In this document: piece after piece, positions 1 through 5,763 of the stretch
How positions within the stretch are numbered: the first letter of the stretch is position 1
Layout of the letters: every line of letters begins with the position of its first letter
DNA from: Bdellovibrionales bacterium
GTDB taxonomy: Bacteria > Bdellovibrionota > Bdellovibrionia > Bdellovibrionales > JAMPXM01
Assembly (NCBI GenBank): GCA_005793615.1
Contig: SXRI01000205.1
Location: 1 to 5,985, forward strand
Direction of reading: 5' to 3'
DNA: 5,985 bases
Notes under the pieces: model-generated
Told to the model about the DNA's origin: nothing
Seen by the model: the letters and a program-made list of their open reading frames with translations, nothing else
Databases searched by the model: none
Made by a program: the position numbers and the translations under genes

Positions 1-54
1 AACCCGATCCGGGTGAGGAGACTCTGGGAAAAACCGATAGACGGGATCCCTGGC

Positions 55-61
55 AAAAAAA
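55..61 (-). terminator. T-tract directly after the tRNA, possible transcription end
   Basis: On the minus strand the tRNA CCA end is followed by AA and then a run of seven T (plus-strand A run 55-61). A U-tract immediately behind the GC-rich acceptor and T arms could terminate transcription of a monocistronic tRNA. There is no separate strong hairpin before it, so this is a weak call. The short palindrome GGGATCCC further downstream could also contribute. Confidence 0.3.
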
Positions 62-62
62 T

Positions 63-149
63 TGGTGCTCCGGAGAGGACTTGAACCTCCACGTCCTTGC
101 GAACATATGAACCTGAATCATACGCGTATACCAGTTCCGCCACCGGAGC
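63..149 (-). tRNA. tRNA-Leu (anticodon CAG), CCA end encoded
   Basis: Read on the minus strand, the 5' end at 149 starts a seven-base acceptor strand GCTCCGG (143-149) that pairs perfectly with CCGGAGC (67-73). Discriminator A (66) and a genomically encoded CCA (63-65) follow. The anticodon arm is TATGA / loop TTCAGGT / TCATA (106-122), with anticodon CAG at 113-115, which decodes the leucine codon CUG. The T arm occupies 74-90, with the loop containing TTCAAGT. Between the anticodon and T arms is a 15-base variable region (91-105) that can form a small GTTC/GGAC hairpin. This marks a class II tRNA, as expected for leucine. The length is 87 bases including CCA. All arms look intact, so it should be functional. 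It is transcribed divergently from the RNase R gene. Confidence 0.96.
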
Positions 150-170
150 ATTCTTGCAAGAGAGTCCGCT

Positions 171-199
171 AAACTAACGGAAGCCGGCGTTAAAATCAA
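171..199 (-). promoter_or_regulatory. candidate sigma-70-type promoter for tRNA-Leu
   Basis: On the minus strand a TTGATT box (194-199) is separated by exactly 17 bases from a TAGTTT box (171-176). This is a fair match to the TTGACA and TATAAT consensus. Transcription would begin around 163-165, giving a leader of about 15 bases before the tRNA 5' end at 149. Box matches are partial (4 of 6 and 3 of 6), and the call rests mainly on spacing and position. I found no comparably convincing plus-strand promoter for rnr in 150-313. Confidence 0.35.
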
Positions 200-313
200 C
201 CCCACAATCAAAGTCCTGGAATGTCGTAACCTCGGCATGCTAGCGTCTAAATCAATTCGCAAGGATAAAAAGCGAATCAAAGCGTAGGCCTAAGGCCGGA
301 GCAATACTACAAG

Positions 314-2947
314 ATGAAGAAAAAACACCGCAAAGGCGGGGGCCAGGGGCCTAAAACATCCTCTAAACCGTCAGCCAAACCATCGTCAAAACCCGCACGC
401 CACGAGGCGCCCGATAATCAGCAGCAGCCACTTAGATCCAAGGGTAAGTCTCGTAAGCAGATCAAGAACGCCCGTGGGCTTGGTGATGTACTTGGAATGG
501 GGCGACAGCGGACCTCACCGTCGACGCCAATTGGACGCCCGATTGCCGAAAGAGGACCTGAACGACCCGCGCCAGAACATAATGTTTCAAAAAAACTGAC
601 CTATATAATGAATTTTCAGCCGCCTCCAGGAGAGGCCGTGGCTGATTCTCGACCACAAGCTCAATCTCGGCCGCAGTCTCAGCCTCGATCCCAGCCCCGT
701 TCTGGGTCGAGTCCCGCTGCGCCGCAGCCAGTGAGGCAAAAAGGCTCAGAGACGGCAAGATCGGAAATACGCTCGGAGTATCGCTGGCCTCAGGAACGAG
801 TAAAGCCGGTTGAGCGAGCGCCGACAAAGGATCAGAGCGAGCGGATTGAGGGCATTATCAAGCGTCACCCTGACGGCTTTGGTTTTTTGATTCCGAAAGA
901 CTCCTCGCATCCTGATGTCTATATCTCTCGCAACTCGATGACCGGGGTCATGACCAATGATCGGGTTGAGGTCGTGGTGTTTGGTTCAAAACGCTCGCGA
1001 CGCGGAGAAAGTCGAGGGGAAAAAGGAGCTGGGGTTAAGTCTAAGACTGGCGACGATCGTTTGGCTGGCGAGATCGTTCGCGTTCTTCATCGTGCCAACA
1101 AACGTGTGGTCGGCAAATATCTTCCTGTTGATCAAAAGTATGGCGTCATTCTCGATGATAACCGCGGCTGGGGAGCGGATCTGCGGATCGCGGCAGCAGA
1201 CTCGATGAACGCCAAAGAGGGCGATCTCGTGGTGGTTGAGGTTACTCAGTTTCCGAGTGATCGCCAAGAGTTCACGGGCCGAGTGGTCAGTCTGATGGGT
1301 AACATCGAAGACCCGCTGAACGACGTTATGCGGGTGATCCACCAGGCTGGGATTCCAACCGAGTTTTCAGCAACGGCGCTCAGCGAAGCACGTCGCTTTG
1401 GCGGTGTGGTGACCGAAGCTGAAATGAAAGGTCGTGAAGACCTCACGGGCCTCGGTCTTATCACGATTGACGGTGCGACCGCGCGCGACTTTGATGACGC
1501 GATTTATACCGAGCAAATCAGCAATGGTTTTCGTTTGGTGGTCGGCATCGCCGACGTCAGTCATTATGTGAAGCCGGGTTCGACACTCGATCACGAAGCT
1601 TATGAGCGCGGAACAAGCACCTATTTCCCCAATTTTGTTGTGCCGATGCTTCCCGAAGAACTTTCAAATGAGCTTTGTTCTTTGAAGCCACACGTGAAGC
1701 GTCTGTGTTTTGCTTGCGAAATGCATATTGATTTCGAGGGTACGCTCAAGAAGTACCGTTTTTTTGAAGCCGTGATGGAATCAAAGGCGCGGGTGACTTA
1801 CGGTGAAGCGCAGGAGGTTCTCGATGGCACCGTGCCACCGAAAATCAAGGACGCGGCCGAGAATATTCGCCGCTCGGCGGATCTTGCGAAAATATTGATG
1901 CAAAAACGCTTTCGCGAGGGCTCGCTCGATCTCGAGATTCCCGAAACACAAGTGGTAGTTGATACCTCGGGAGAGACCGCGGATATCATTCGCTCCGAGC
2001 GTCTTTTTGCCCATCGTTTGATTGAAGAGCTGATGTTGGTCACCAATATATGCACGGCGCGATTTCTGGACGAAGCCGAGATGCCTGGTATCTATCGGAT
2101 TCATGAGGAGCCCGACCCCGATAACATCAAGGCGTTGCAACGATACTTGTGGAATTTCGGTGGTACGAAATCGGTCATGGGCGGCGCACTTCAGAAAAAA
2201 CTAACCAAGGCTCTGCAGTCGATGGAAGGTCGGCCTGAGGCGCAGATTCTCAATATTCTCACTTTGCGCACCATGAAACAGGCGCACTATTCCGAGGCCA
2301 ATGTCGGCCACTTCGGTCTTGGCTTCACTCACTACACCCATTTCACTTCACCGATTCGCCGTTATCCGGACTTGATCGCACATCGCTTGATCAAGAGTCA
2401 GCTCAATCCGAAGTATGGTGGCATGCAGATGACCGATGATGAACTGGCGAGCGCGACCACGTTTTTGAGCGCTTGCGAGCAACGTTCGACCAAGGCCGAG
2501 CGTCAGGTGATCTCGATTAAAAAAGCGCGCTTTATTCGCAAGTTCATTGGTCAGGATTTTGAAGGAATCATCAGTTCCGTGGCGAGATTCGGCTGCTTTG
2601 TCATGCTTCGCCAATACGATGTCGATGGTCTGATTAAGATCGAAAATCTTGGCAACGATCGCTTTGCTTTCGATGAGGAGAATCTACGTTTGGTCGGCGA
2701 ACGCTCTGGTCTCCGCTACACGATCGGTGATGCGGTGATGGTGCGAGTGACTGGCGCTGATCCCGAGCAAGGCAAAGTAGATTTCGAGTTAACCGGCTTA
2801 GTCGGAACGGAAAAGGGGCCTAAGCATGTTGCGAACAAGGCTAGAGCAAAGAAGGAGGGGCTCGACCCTCGCAAACGCGGCAAGGGTGAGGACGATCGTC
2901 GGCGTGTTCGCAAAGAACGGGTTTCAAAACGTCGCCGAAAAGATTAG
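314..2947 (+). CDS. rnr: Ribonuclease R (RNB-family 3'-5' exoribonuclease)
   Basis: This 877-residue protein is a processive 3'-5' hydrolytic exoribonuclease of the RNase II/R family. In the family it degrades structured RNA, mRNA fragments and defective rRNA/tRNA, including in trans-translation, in the cytoplasm. Residues 1-175 are low-complexity, rich in Lys, Pro, Ser, Gln and Arg. A cold-shock OB domain starts near R177 (GFGFLIP motif), and a second OB-like domain spans about 240-330. The RNB catalytic domain covers about 370-690 and contains TIDGATARDFDD with the metal-binding aspartates D386, D392, D394 and D395. The RNB signature HFTSPIRRYPDL begins at H676, and an S1 RNA-binding domain covers about 744-827. 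The last 50 residues are a Lys/Arg-rich tail. E. coli RNase R has 813 residues and an N-terminal HTH domain that I do not see here. The start ATG has GGAG at 298-301, twelve bases upstream. The last 122 bases also encode the start of the UbiB-like kinase. Confidence 0.96.
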   Translation: MKKKHRKGGGQGPKTSSKPSAKPSSKPARHEAPDNQQQPLRSKGKSRKQIKNARGLGDVLGMGRQRTSPSTPIGRPIAERGPERPAPEHNVSKKLTYIMNFQPPPGEAVADSRPQAQSRPQSQPRSQPRSGSSPAAPQPVRQKGSETARSEIRSEYRWPQERVKPVERAPTKDQSERIEGIIKRHPDGFGFLIPKDSSHPDVYISRNSMTGVMTNDRVEVVVFGSKRSRRGESRGEKGAGVKSKTGDDRLAGEIVRVLHRANKRVVGKYLPVDQKYGVILDDNRGWGADLRIAAADSMNAKEGDLVVVEVTQFPSDRQEFTGRVVSLMGNIEDPLNDVMRVIHQAGIPTEFSATALSEARRFGGVVTEAEMKGREDLTGLGLITIDGATARDFDDAIYTEQISNGFRLVVGIADVSHYVKPGSTLDHEAYERGTSTYFPNFVVPMLPEELSNELCSLKPHVKRLCFACEMHIDFEGTLKKYRFFEAVMESKARVTYGEAQEVLDGTVPPKIKDAAENIRRSADLAKILMQKRFREGSLDLEIPETQVVVDTSGETADIIRSERLFAHRLIEELMLVTNICTARFLDEAEMPGIYRIHEEPDPDNIKALQRYLWNFGGTKSVMGGALQKKLTKALQSMEGRPEAQILNILTLRTMKQAHYSEANVGHFGLGFTHYTHFTSPIRRYPDLIAHRLIKSQLNPKYGGMQMTDDELASATTFLSACEQRSTKAERQVISIKKARFIRKFIGQDFEGIISSVARFGCFVMLRQYDVDGLIKIENLGNDRFAFDEENLRLVGERSGLRYTIGDAVMVRVTGADPEQGKVDFELTGLVGTEKGPKHVANKARAKKEGLDPRKRGKGEDDRRRVRKERVSKRRRKD
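2811..2818 (+). promoter_or_regulatory. Ribosome binding site deciding the ubiB-like start inside rnr
   Basis: AAAAGGGG ends seven bases before the ATG at 2826 and lies within the rnr reading frame. It supports 2826 as the kinase start despite the 122-base overlap. A stronger-looking GAAGGAGGGG at 2851-2860 has no ATG, GTG or TTG at suitable distance in the kinase frame. The next candidate, GTG at 2886, is about 25 bases away. Ribosomes terminating on rnr at 2947 could not re-initiate here without moving well upstream, so independent initiation or unwinding by elongating ribosomes is more likely. Confidence 0.5.
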
Positions 2948-4502
2948 GCTTGGCCGCTTTCTTCTTGAACGTTTTTCGAAACCCGGAATTGATTCCTACA
3001 CTCCTGCCGAACGCATGCGCATGGCTTTCGAGGAGCTCGGACCGACTTTTGTAAAGCTCGGTCAATTGCTTGCAACGCGCCCTGATTTGGTGCCGCGCGA
3101 ATTCGTTGACGAGTTCAAACGTTTACACGACCAGGTTTCATCAGTCTCTTTTGTTGAAATCAAAGAGGTGCTCGAGGAACAGTTCGGGGTCGATGTCGGT
3201 CGGGTTTTCCAGGATATCGATCCGATTCCGTTGGCGGCGGCGAGTATCGCCCAGGTTCATCGCGCCACCTTGAATGATGGCACCGCGGTCGTGGTGAAAG
3301 TGCAGCGCCCTGGTATCGCCGATGTGATCAAGACTGATATCAATGTTCTTTATTATCTCGCGGAACTTCTGCAGCGCTATGTAGCCGAGGTAAGGCCGTT
3401 CAATCCCATTGGAATCGTCGATGAGTTCTTCAAGACACTCGAGCTTGAGTTGAATTTTGTCGTCGAAGCCAATAATATTCGCCGCTTTCAAGAGAACTTC
3501 AAAGACGAGGAGAATATCAAAATTCCCCGTGTCTATTTTGAACTCTCGGGCCCGCGGGTTTTGGTGATGGAAGCTCTTGATGGTACGCTTTTCAGTCACA
3601 TCGCCAGCGCCGAGGCATCGGCGGGAATTGATCGCCTCCAGGTAATTCGCACGGGCTTACGGGCCTATTTGAAAATGGTCTTCCGTGATGGCTTTTTTCA
3701 CGGCGACTTGCATGCCGGCAATCTTTTCATTCTCGAAGACAATCGAATCGGCATGATTGATTTCGGTATCGTGGGCCGCTTGAATCAGCGGGTGCGCGAT
3801 GCGATCGCTAATATGTTCGTCGCCCTTTATAGCGAGGATTACGAACGTCTGGCGTATGAGTATGTGGAGCTTGCGCCCTACAGCGCCGAAGTCGACGTCG
3901 ATCAGTTTGCGAAGGACCTGCAAGATCTGCTGGCTCCCTATTTTGGCCTGTCGATGAAGAACGTCAATATGGGACGTCTGTTGATGGACTCCACTGCAGT
4001 CGCGGCTCGCCATCGCCTGGTGCTGCCGTCTGAACTGATGTTATTCTTTAAATCGATCGTCACTGTAGAAGGTATGGCACGATCGATAATCGAGGATTTC
4101 AACCTTCTTGATTACGCGCTTGAGTTCGCCAATGAATTGGTGCGCACCAAGTACGCGCCTGAGCGCATTCGCGGTGAGCTCACGGTTTTCGGTCGCGACA
4201 CCGCTGACCTGCTGACACATTTGCCTCGGCAAGTGAAACAGTTCGTACGCAAGGTGAACCATCCGGATTTTGCGTTTCGACACTCCTTGGTCGAGATCGA
4301 GGAGCTCAAACGTTCGGTCGAAACGTCGTCGAATATTATTTTTCTTGGTCTCATTATCGGCAGCCTCATCTTGAGCGCCTCAATGACAATGTCGCTGCAG
4401 AGTGTGCCATTGTTTTTGGAGATTCCGATCGTCAGTGCCATCGGCTATGGTTTGGCAACGCTTCTCGGCCTGGTGGCCTTTTACAACTACATCAAGAAGT
4501 GA
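2826..4502 (+). CDS. ubiB: AarF/ABC1/UbiB-family atypical protein kinase-like membrane protein
   Basis: This 558-residue protein belongs to the UbiB/COQ8/ABC1 family, ATPases with an atypical kinase fold that support ubiquinone biosynthesis or isoprenoid-lipid handling at the inner membrane. The family hallmarks are in order. The KxGQ motif is KLGQ at 77-80. The Ala-rich nucleotide loop AAAS at 137-140 replaces the kinase P-loop. K158 in VVVKVQRPG is the ATP-binding lysine. The catalytic-loop equivalent HGDLHAGN is at 292-299, and the metal-binding DFG is at 312-314. Two hydrophobic segments at about 504-522 and 531-553 form the C-terminal membrane hairpin seen in bacterial UbiB. Family-like sequence begins around residue 20 (VRTIVGVFAKNGF), so the protein must start at or before GTG 2886. 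ATG 2826 is chosen for its Shine-Dalgarno sequence. It overlaps rnr by 122 bases, and the decayed transpeptidase gene begins eight bases later. The exact substrate is unknown, so the symbol denotes the family. Confidence 0.92.
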   Translation: MLRTRLEQRRRGSTLANAARVRTIVGVFAKNGFQNVAEKIRLGRFLLERFSKPGIDSYTPAERMRMAFEELGPTFVKLGQLLATRPDLVPREFVDEFKRLHDQVSSVSFVEIKEVLEEQFGVDVGRVFQDIDPIPLAAASIAQVHRATLNDGTAVVVKVQRPGIADVIKTDINVLYYLAELLQRYVAEVRPFNPIGIVDEFFKTLELELNFVVEANNIRRFQENFKDEENIKIPRVYFELSGPRVLVMEALDGTLFSHIASAEASAGIDRLQVIRTGLRAYLKMVFRDGFFHGDLHAGNLFILEDNRIGMIDFGIVGRLNQRVRDAIANMFVALYSEDYERLAYEYVELAPYSAEVDVDQFAKDLQDLLAPYFGLSMKNVNMGRLLMDSTAVAARHRLVLPSELMLFFKSIVTVEGMARSIIEDFNLLDYALEFANELVRTKYAPERIRGELTVFGRDTADLLTHLPRQVKQFVRKVNHPDFAFRHSLVEIEELKRSVETSSNIIFLGLIIGSLILSASMTMSLQSVPLFLEIPIVSAIGYGLATLLGLVAFYNYIKK

Positions 4503-4510
4503 GTTGGATA

Positions 4511-5073
4511 ATGAAGAAACTGGTTCTGGTGGTTTTCTTTTTACAGTTTGTGAGTGTGCCGGCGTTTGCGCGCGATACATGCCAGGCGAAAAATCGATAA
4601 AATCGTTGCTCAAGGTGTGCCGCGCAGTCTTTTGCGCGAGTTTGTTAAGAGGGTCGAGAATAGATCTGATTTGCTCTTTGCTCTTTGCTCATACGATCGC
4701 GATAGTTGATTTCAAAAAACCTGCGGATCAAGCGAGGTTTTTCGTCATCGATTTAGTTACCGGTAAGGTGGAGGCGCTTAAGACCTCCCATGGACGAGGA
4801 TCTGATGATCCCAAGAATTCGAAAATGGCCGTCAATTTTTCGGACAAACTCTCGCGCACCTCGACGCTGGGTCTTTTCAAAGTATCTCCTCCCGAACATC
4901 AAGAACGCCGTAATTACTCGCGTTCACGGATTTCCGGCATGGACAGTACCAATAAAAATGCCGCGAAAAGAGCCCTTTCTTTTCAAGGAGGATGTGGGCA
5001 AAGAATGGGCGCATTTTGCATCGGCGACGACAACTACAAGCGCTATAAGGACAACTTTGCCAATTCCGATTGA
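4511..5073 (+). pseudogene. Frameshifted secreted YkuD_2-type (murein L,D-transpeptidase-like) protein
   Basis: An ATG eight bases after the kinase stop opens a 20-residue Sec signal peptide (MKK, hydrophobic core, cleavage motif AFA) followed by RDTCQAKNR and a stop at 4598-4600. Coding continues in another frame (IVAQGVPRSLLREFVKRVE, from 4602) and then in a third (TIAIVDFKKPADQARFFVID and onward, to TGA 5071-5073). Removing one A from the A5 run at 4589-4593 and one 7-base repeat unit at 4670-4690 restores one continuous 184-residue frame. The restored protein has the pattern of YkuD_2-type proteins: VDF, FFVIDLVTGKVE, SHGRGSD, NFSDKLS, LGLFKVS and MDSTNKNAAKRA. The expected HG and SxGCPA catalytic motifs are replaced by FQGGCGQRMGAFC, so His and Cys are not recognisable. 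The family assignment is from memory of the motif pattern, not a search. It was probably the third gene of the rnr-ubiB operon and an envelope or peptidoglycan-active protein. Confidence 0.7.
4670..4690 (+). repeat. Three tandem copies of TTTGCTC inside the pseudogene
   Basis: Three perfect head-to-tail copies of the heptamer TTTGCTC occupy 4670-4676, 4677-4683 and 4684-4690. Seven bases is one more than a multiple of three, so gain of one copy shifts the frame by +1. That is exactly the shift between the upstream (VENRSDLLF) and downstream (HTIAIVDF) coding segments. Deleting one copy joins them as SDLLFAHTIAIVDF. Confidence 0.9.
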
Positions 5074-5282
5074 AAAACCTAATGTCGCCGAGATTCTTGG
5101 TTGTGATTCTGGAGAAAAGAACGGGCCCGTTGAGCACGTCAAGTAGGTTAATTCGTAGCGTGTATTCTTTGGCGTCTCTTTAAATTTCGGTGCAGGTCCG
5201 AAAAATGCAAAACGGCGAGGTGGGTTTCCCCGGCCTCGCCCTCAATCGACTTCGAACCACTTCACTTCCGAAGGAGGTCCGA
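5074..5282 (+). other. Intergenic stretch between the pseudogene and the small ORF
   Basis: No gene is supported here. Open frames in this part are short and lack family motifs. The first part (to about 5145) could be the eroded 3' end of the transpeptidase-like gene, since the reconstructed protein is short for its family. The GC-rich hairpin at 5214-5240 and the strong Shine-Dalgarno sequence at 5271-5278 are the only structured elements. Confidence 0.5.
5200..5240 (-). terminator. Candidate Rho-independent terminator acting on the minus strand
   Basis: GGCGAGG (5214-5220) and CCTCGCC (5234-5240) form a perfect seven-base-pair, GC-rich stem. An inner GGG/CCC can pair around a three-base loop. 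On the minus strand the stem is followed by GTTTTGCATTTTT (5201-5213), a U-rich tail typical of intrinsic terminators. On the plus strand the following bases are not U-rich. No complete minus-strand gene precedes it in this window. It may be a relic serving the minus-strand remnant near 5542-5694, or a plus-strand leader hairpin for the small ORF. Confidence 0.35.
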
Positions 5283-5405
5283 ATGTCGTACAAACCTAAC
5301 AGACATAGGTTTTTTCGGCGTTATGGGGCAAAAGCGCGACGGTTCTTAGGGCTAGTTCTACTGGTCCTAGAGATCGTTAAGCGATGTCTTGATCTTCTGA
5401 AGTAG
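5283..5405 (+). CDS. Small 40-residue cationic hydrophobic protein, function unknown
   Basis: I do not recognise this ORF. It encodes 40 residues. The first 20 carry many Lys, Arg and His residues (KPNRHRFFRRYGAKARR), followed by a hydrophobic stretch FLGLVLLVLEIV and a short basic end, VKRCLDLLK. This could form a membrane-binding or short membrane-spanning helix with a positive N-terminal side. The main reason to call it is a perfect eight-base Shine-Dalgarno match, AAGGAGGT at 5271-5278, four bases before ATG 5283. An in-frame GTG at 5190 would extend it to 71 residues, but the added part is compositionally unlike the rest and lacks such a site. It stands alone, between a decayed gene and an HNH-protein gene. 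It could be a type I toxin-like peptide, a small membrane protein, or a chance ORF. Confidence 0.45.
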   Translation: MSYKPNRHRFFRRYGAKARRFLGLVLLVLEIVKRCLDLLK

Positions 5406-5541
5406 AGTCTTCTTTTGGGTGACGTTCCAACGTGTTCCACCTCGAAGATGGGGCTGACAACCTGAGGTAGTTCGAGTCAAGGTGAGAGGCCGGCCGGGGA
5501 TTACCCATTACGAGTGCACAGACTGAGCCGAAGTTGAAGCG

Positions 5542-5694
5542 TCACTCGCCGTCGGCGTTGGAAACTCGTAGAGTGGCTTTGGCTCGGCCGCTCGAAATTT
5601 CCAGCAAGCGACTGGTCAGATTGCTCATTTGATTTCGAGGAACTGCCAACCAAATTTTCTGCGTCCTAGATTTTTCCGACGACTCAAACTCCAT
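5542..5694 (-). other. Possible minus-strand small ORF or C-terminal gene remnant
   Basis: On the minus strand an ATG at 5694 opens 50 codons (MEFESSEKSRTQKIWLAVPR and on to RVSNADGE), ending with the stop at 5542-5544. The frame is also open upstream, across the start of the HNH-protein gene, where it is merely that gene's antisense shadow. The outside part has a natural-looking amino-acid mix (an Ile/Leu/Val strand followed by a helix-like SNLTSRLLEI). I recognise no family and see only a weak ribosome site. It may be the surviving 3' end of a gene cut off by arrival of the HNH-protein gene, or chance. Confidence 0.2.
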
Positions 5695-5750
5695 CGATGC
5701 GCCTGGAGTGTTGTCTGTGAGCTCAGAGATTTCGGCTGACTCATTCGCGA

Positions 5751-5756
5751 GAGGAG
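5751..5756 (+). promoter_or_regulatory. Ribosome binding site of the HNH-protein gene
   Basis: GAGGAG ends seven bases before ATG 5764, the standard spacing, and fixes this ATG as the start. Two later in-frame ATGs (5770 and 5785) are less well placed. Confidence 0.6.
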
Positions 5757-5763
5757 TAAATAG

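Larger units (their letters stand above)
5406..5763. other. About 360 bases without a clear gene before the HNH-protein gene
   Basis: The plus strand holds no supported gene here. Small features include an interrupted palindrome ACGTT-CC-AACGT at 5422-5433 and an eight-base GGCCGGCC palindrome near 5489-5496. I see no convincing promoter boxes for the downstream gene. The minus strand is open from the TCA at 5542 upwards through this region and looks partly protein-like; it is listed separately as a possible remnant. Confidence 0.5.

Noticed and set aside
1..62. Short inverted repeat ACCCG-ATC-CGGGT at the left edge.
   Set aside because: The stem is only five base pairs, has no adjoining U-tract on either strand, and is cut near the window edge, so no function can be supported.
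986..1342. Minus-strand open frames of 65-150 codons inside rnr and the kinase gene.
   Set aside because: They are antisense to unmistakable RNase R and UbiB-family coding sequence, have no family motifs, and are expected in DNA of this composition.
2851..2860. Very strong Shine-Dalgarno-like GAAGGAGGGG inside the rnr/kinase overlap.
   Set aside because: No start codon lies at a usable distance in the kinase frame; GTG 2886 is about 25 bases away. It is explained by Arg/Gly and Lys/Glu/Gly codons in the two frames.
4589..4602. Programmed ribosomal frameshifting at the A-rich site as an alternative to a pseudogene.
   Set aside because: A second, independent frameshift at the heptamer repeat and the missing catalytic motifs make decay a simpler explanation than two programmed shifts.
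4402..5073. A single 223-codon plus-strand open frame running through the kinase end and the pseudogene.
   Set aside because: Its first third is out of frame with the certain kinase coding region, and its middle part (about 4510-4690) is out of frame with the signal peptide and following segment. Only the portion from about 4691 is genuine, as part of the pseudogene.
4790..5146. A 118-codon plus-strand open frame overlapping the pseudogene.
   Set aside because: It lies in a different frame from the transpeptidase-like segment, has no good ribosome site and a low-complexity run (ATTTTSAIRTT). It looks like a shadow frame.
5190..5282. GTG-initiated N-terminal extension of the small ORF.
   Set aside because: It runs through the GC-rich hairpin and includes the strong Shine-Dalgarno sequence itself. 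The downstream ATG 5283 is much better supported.
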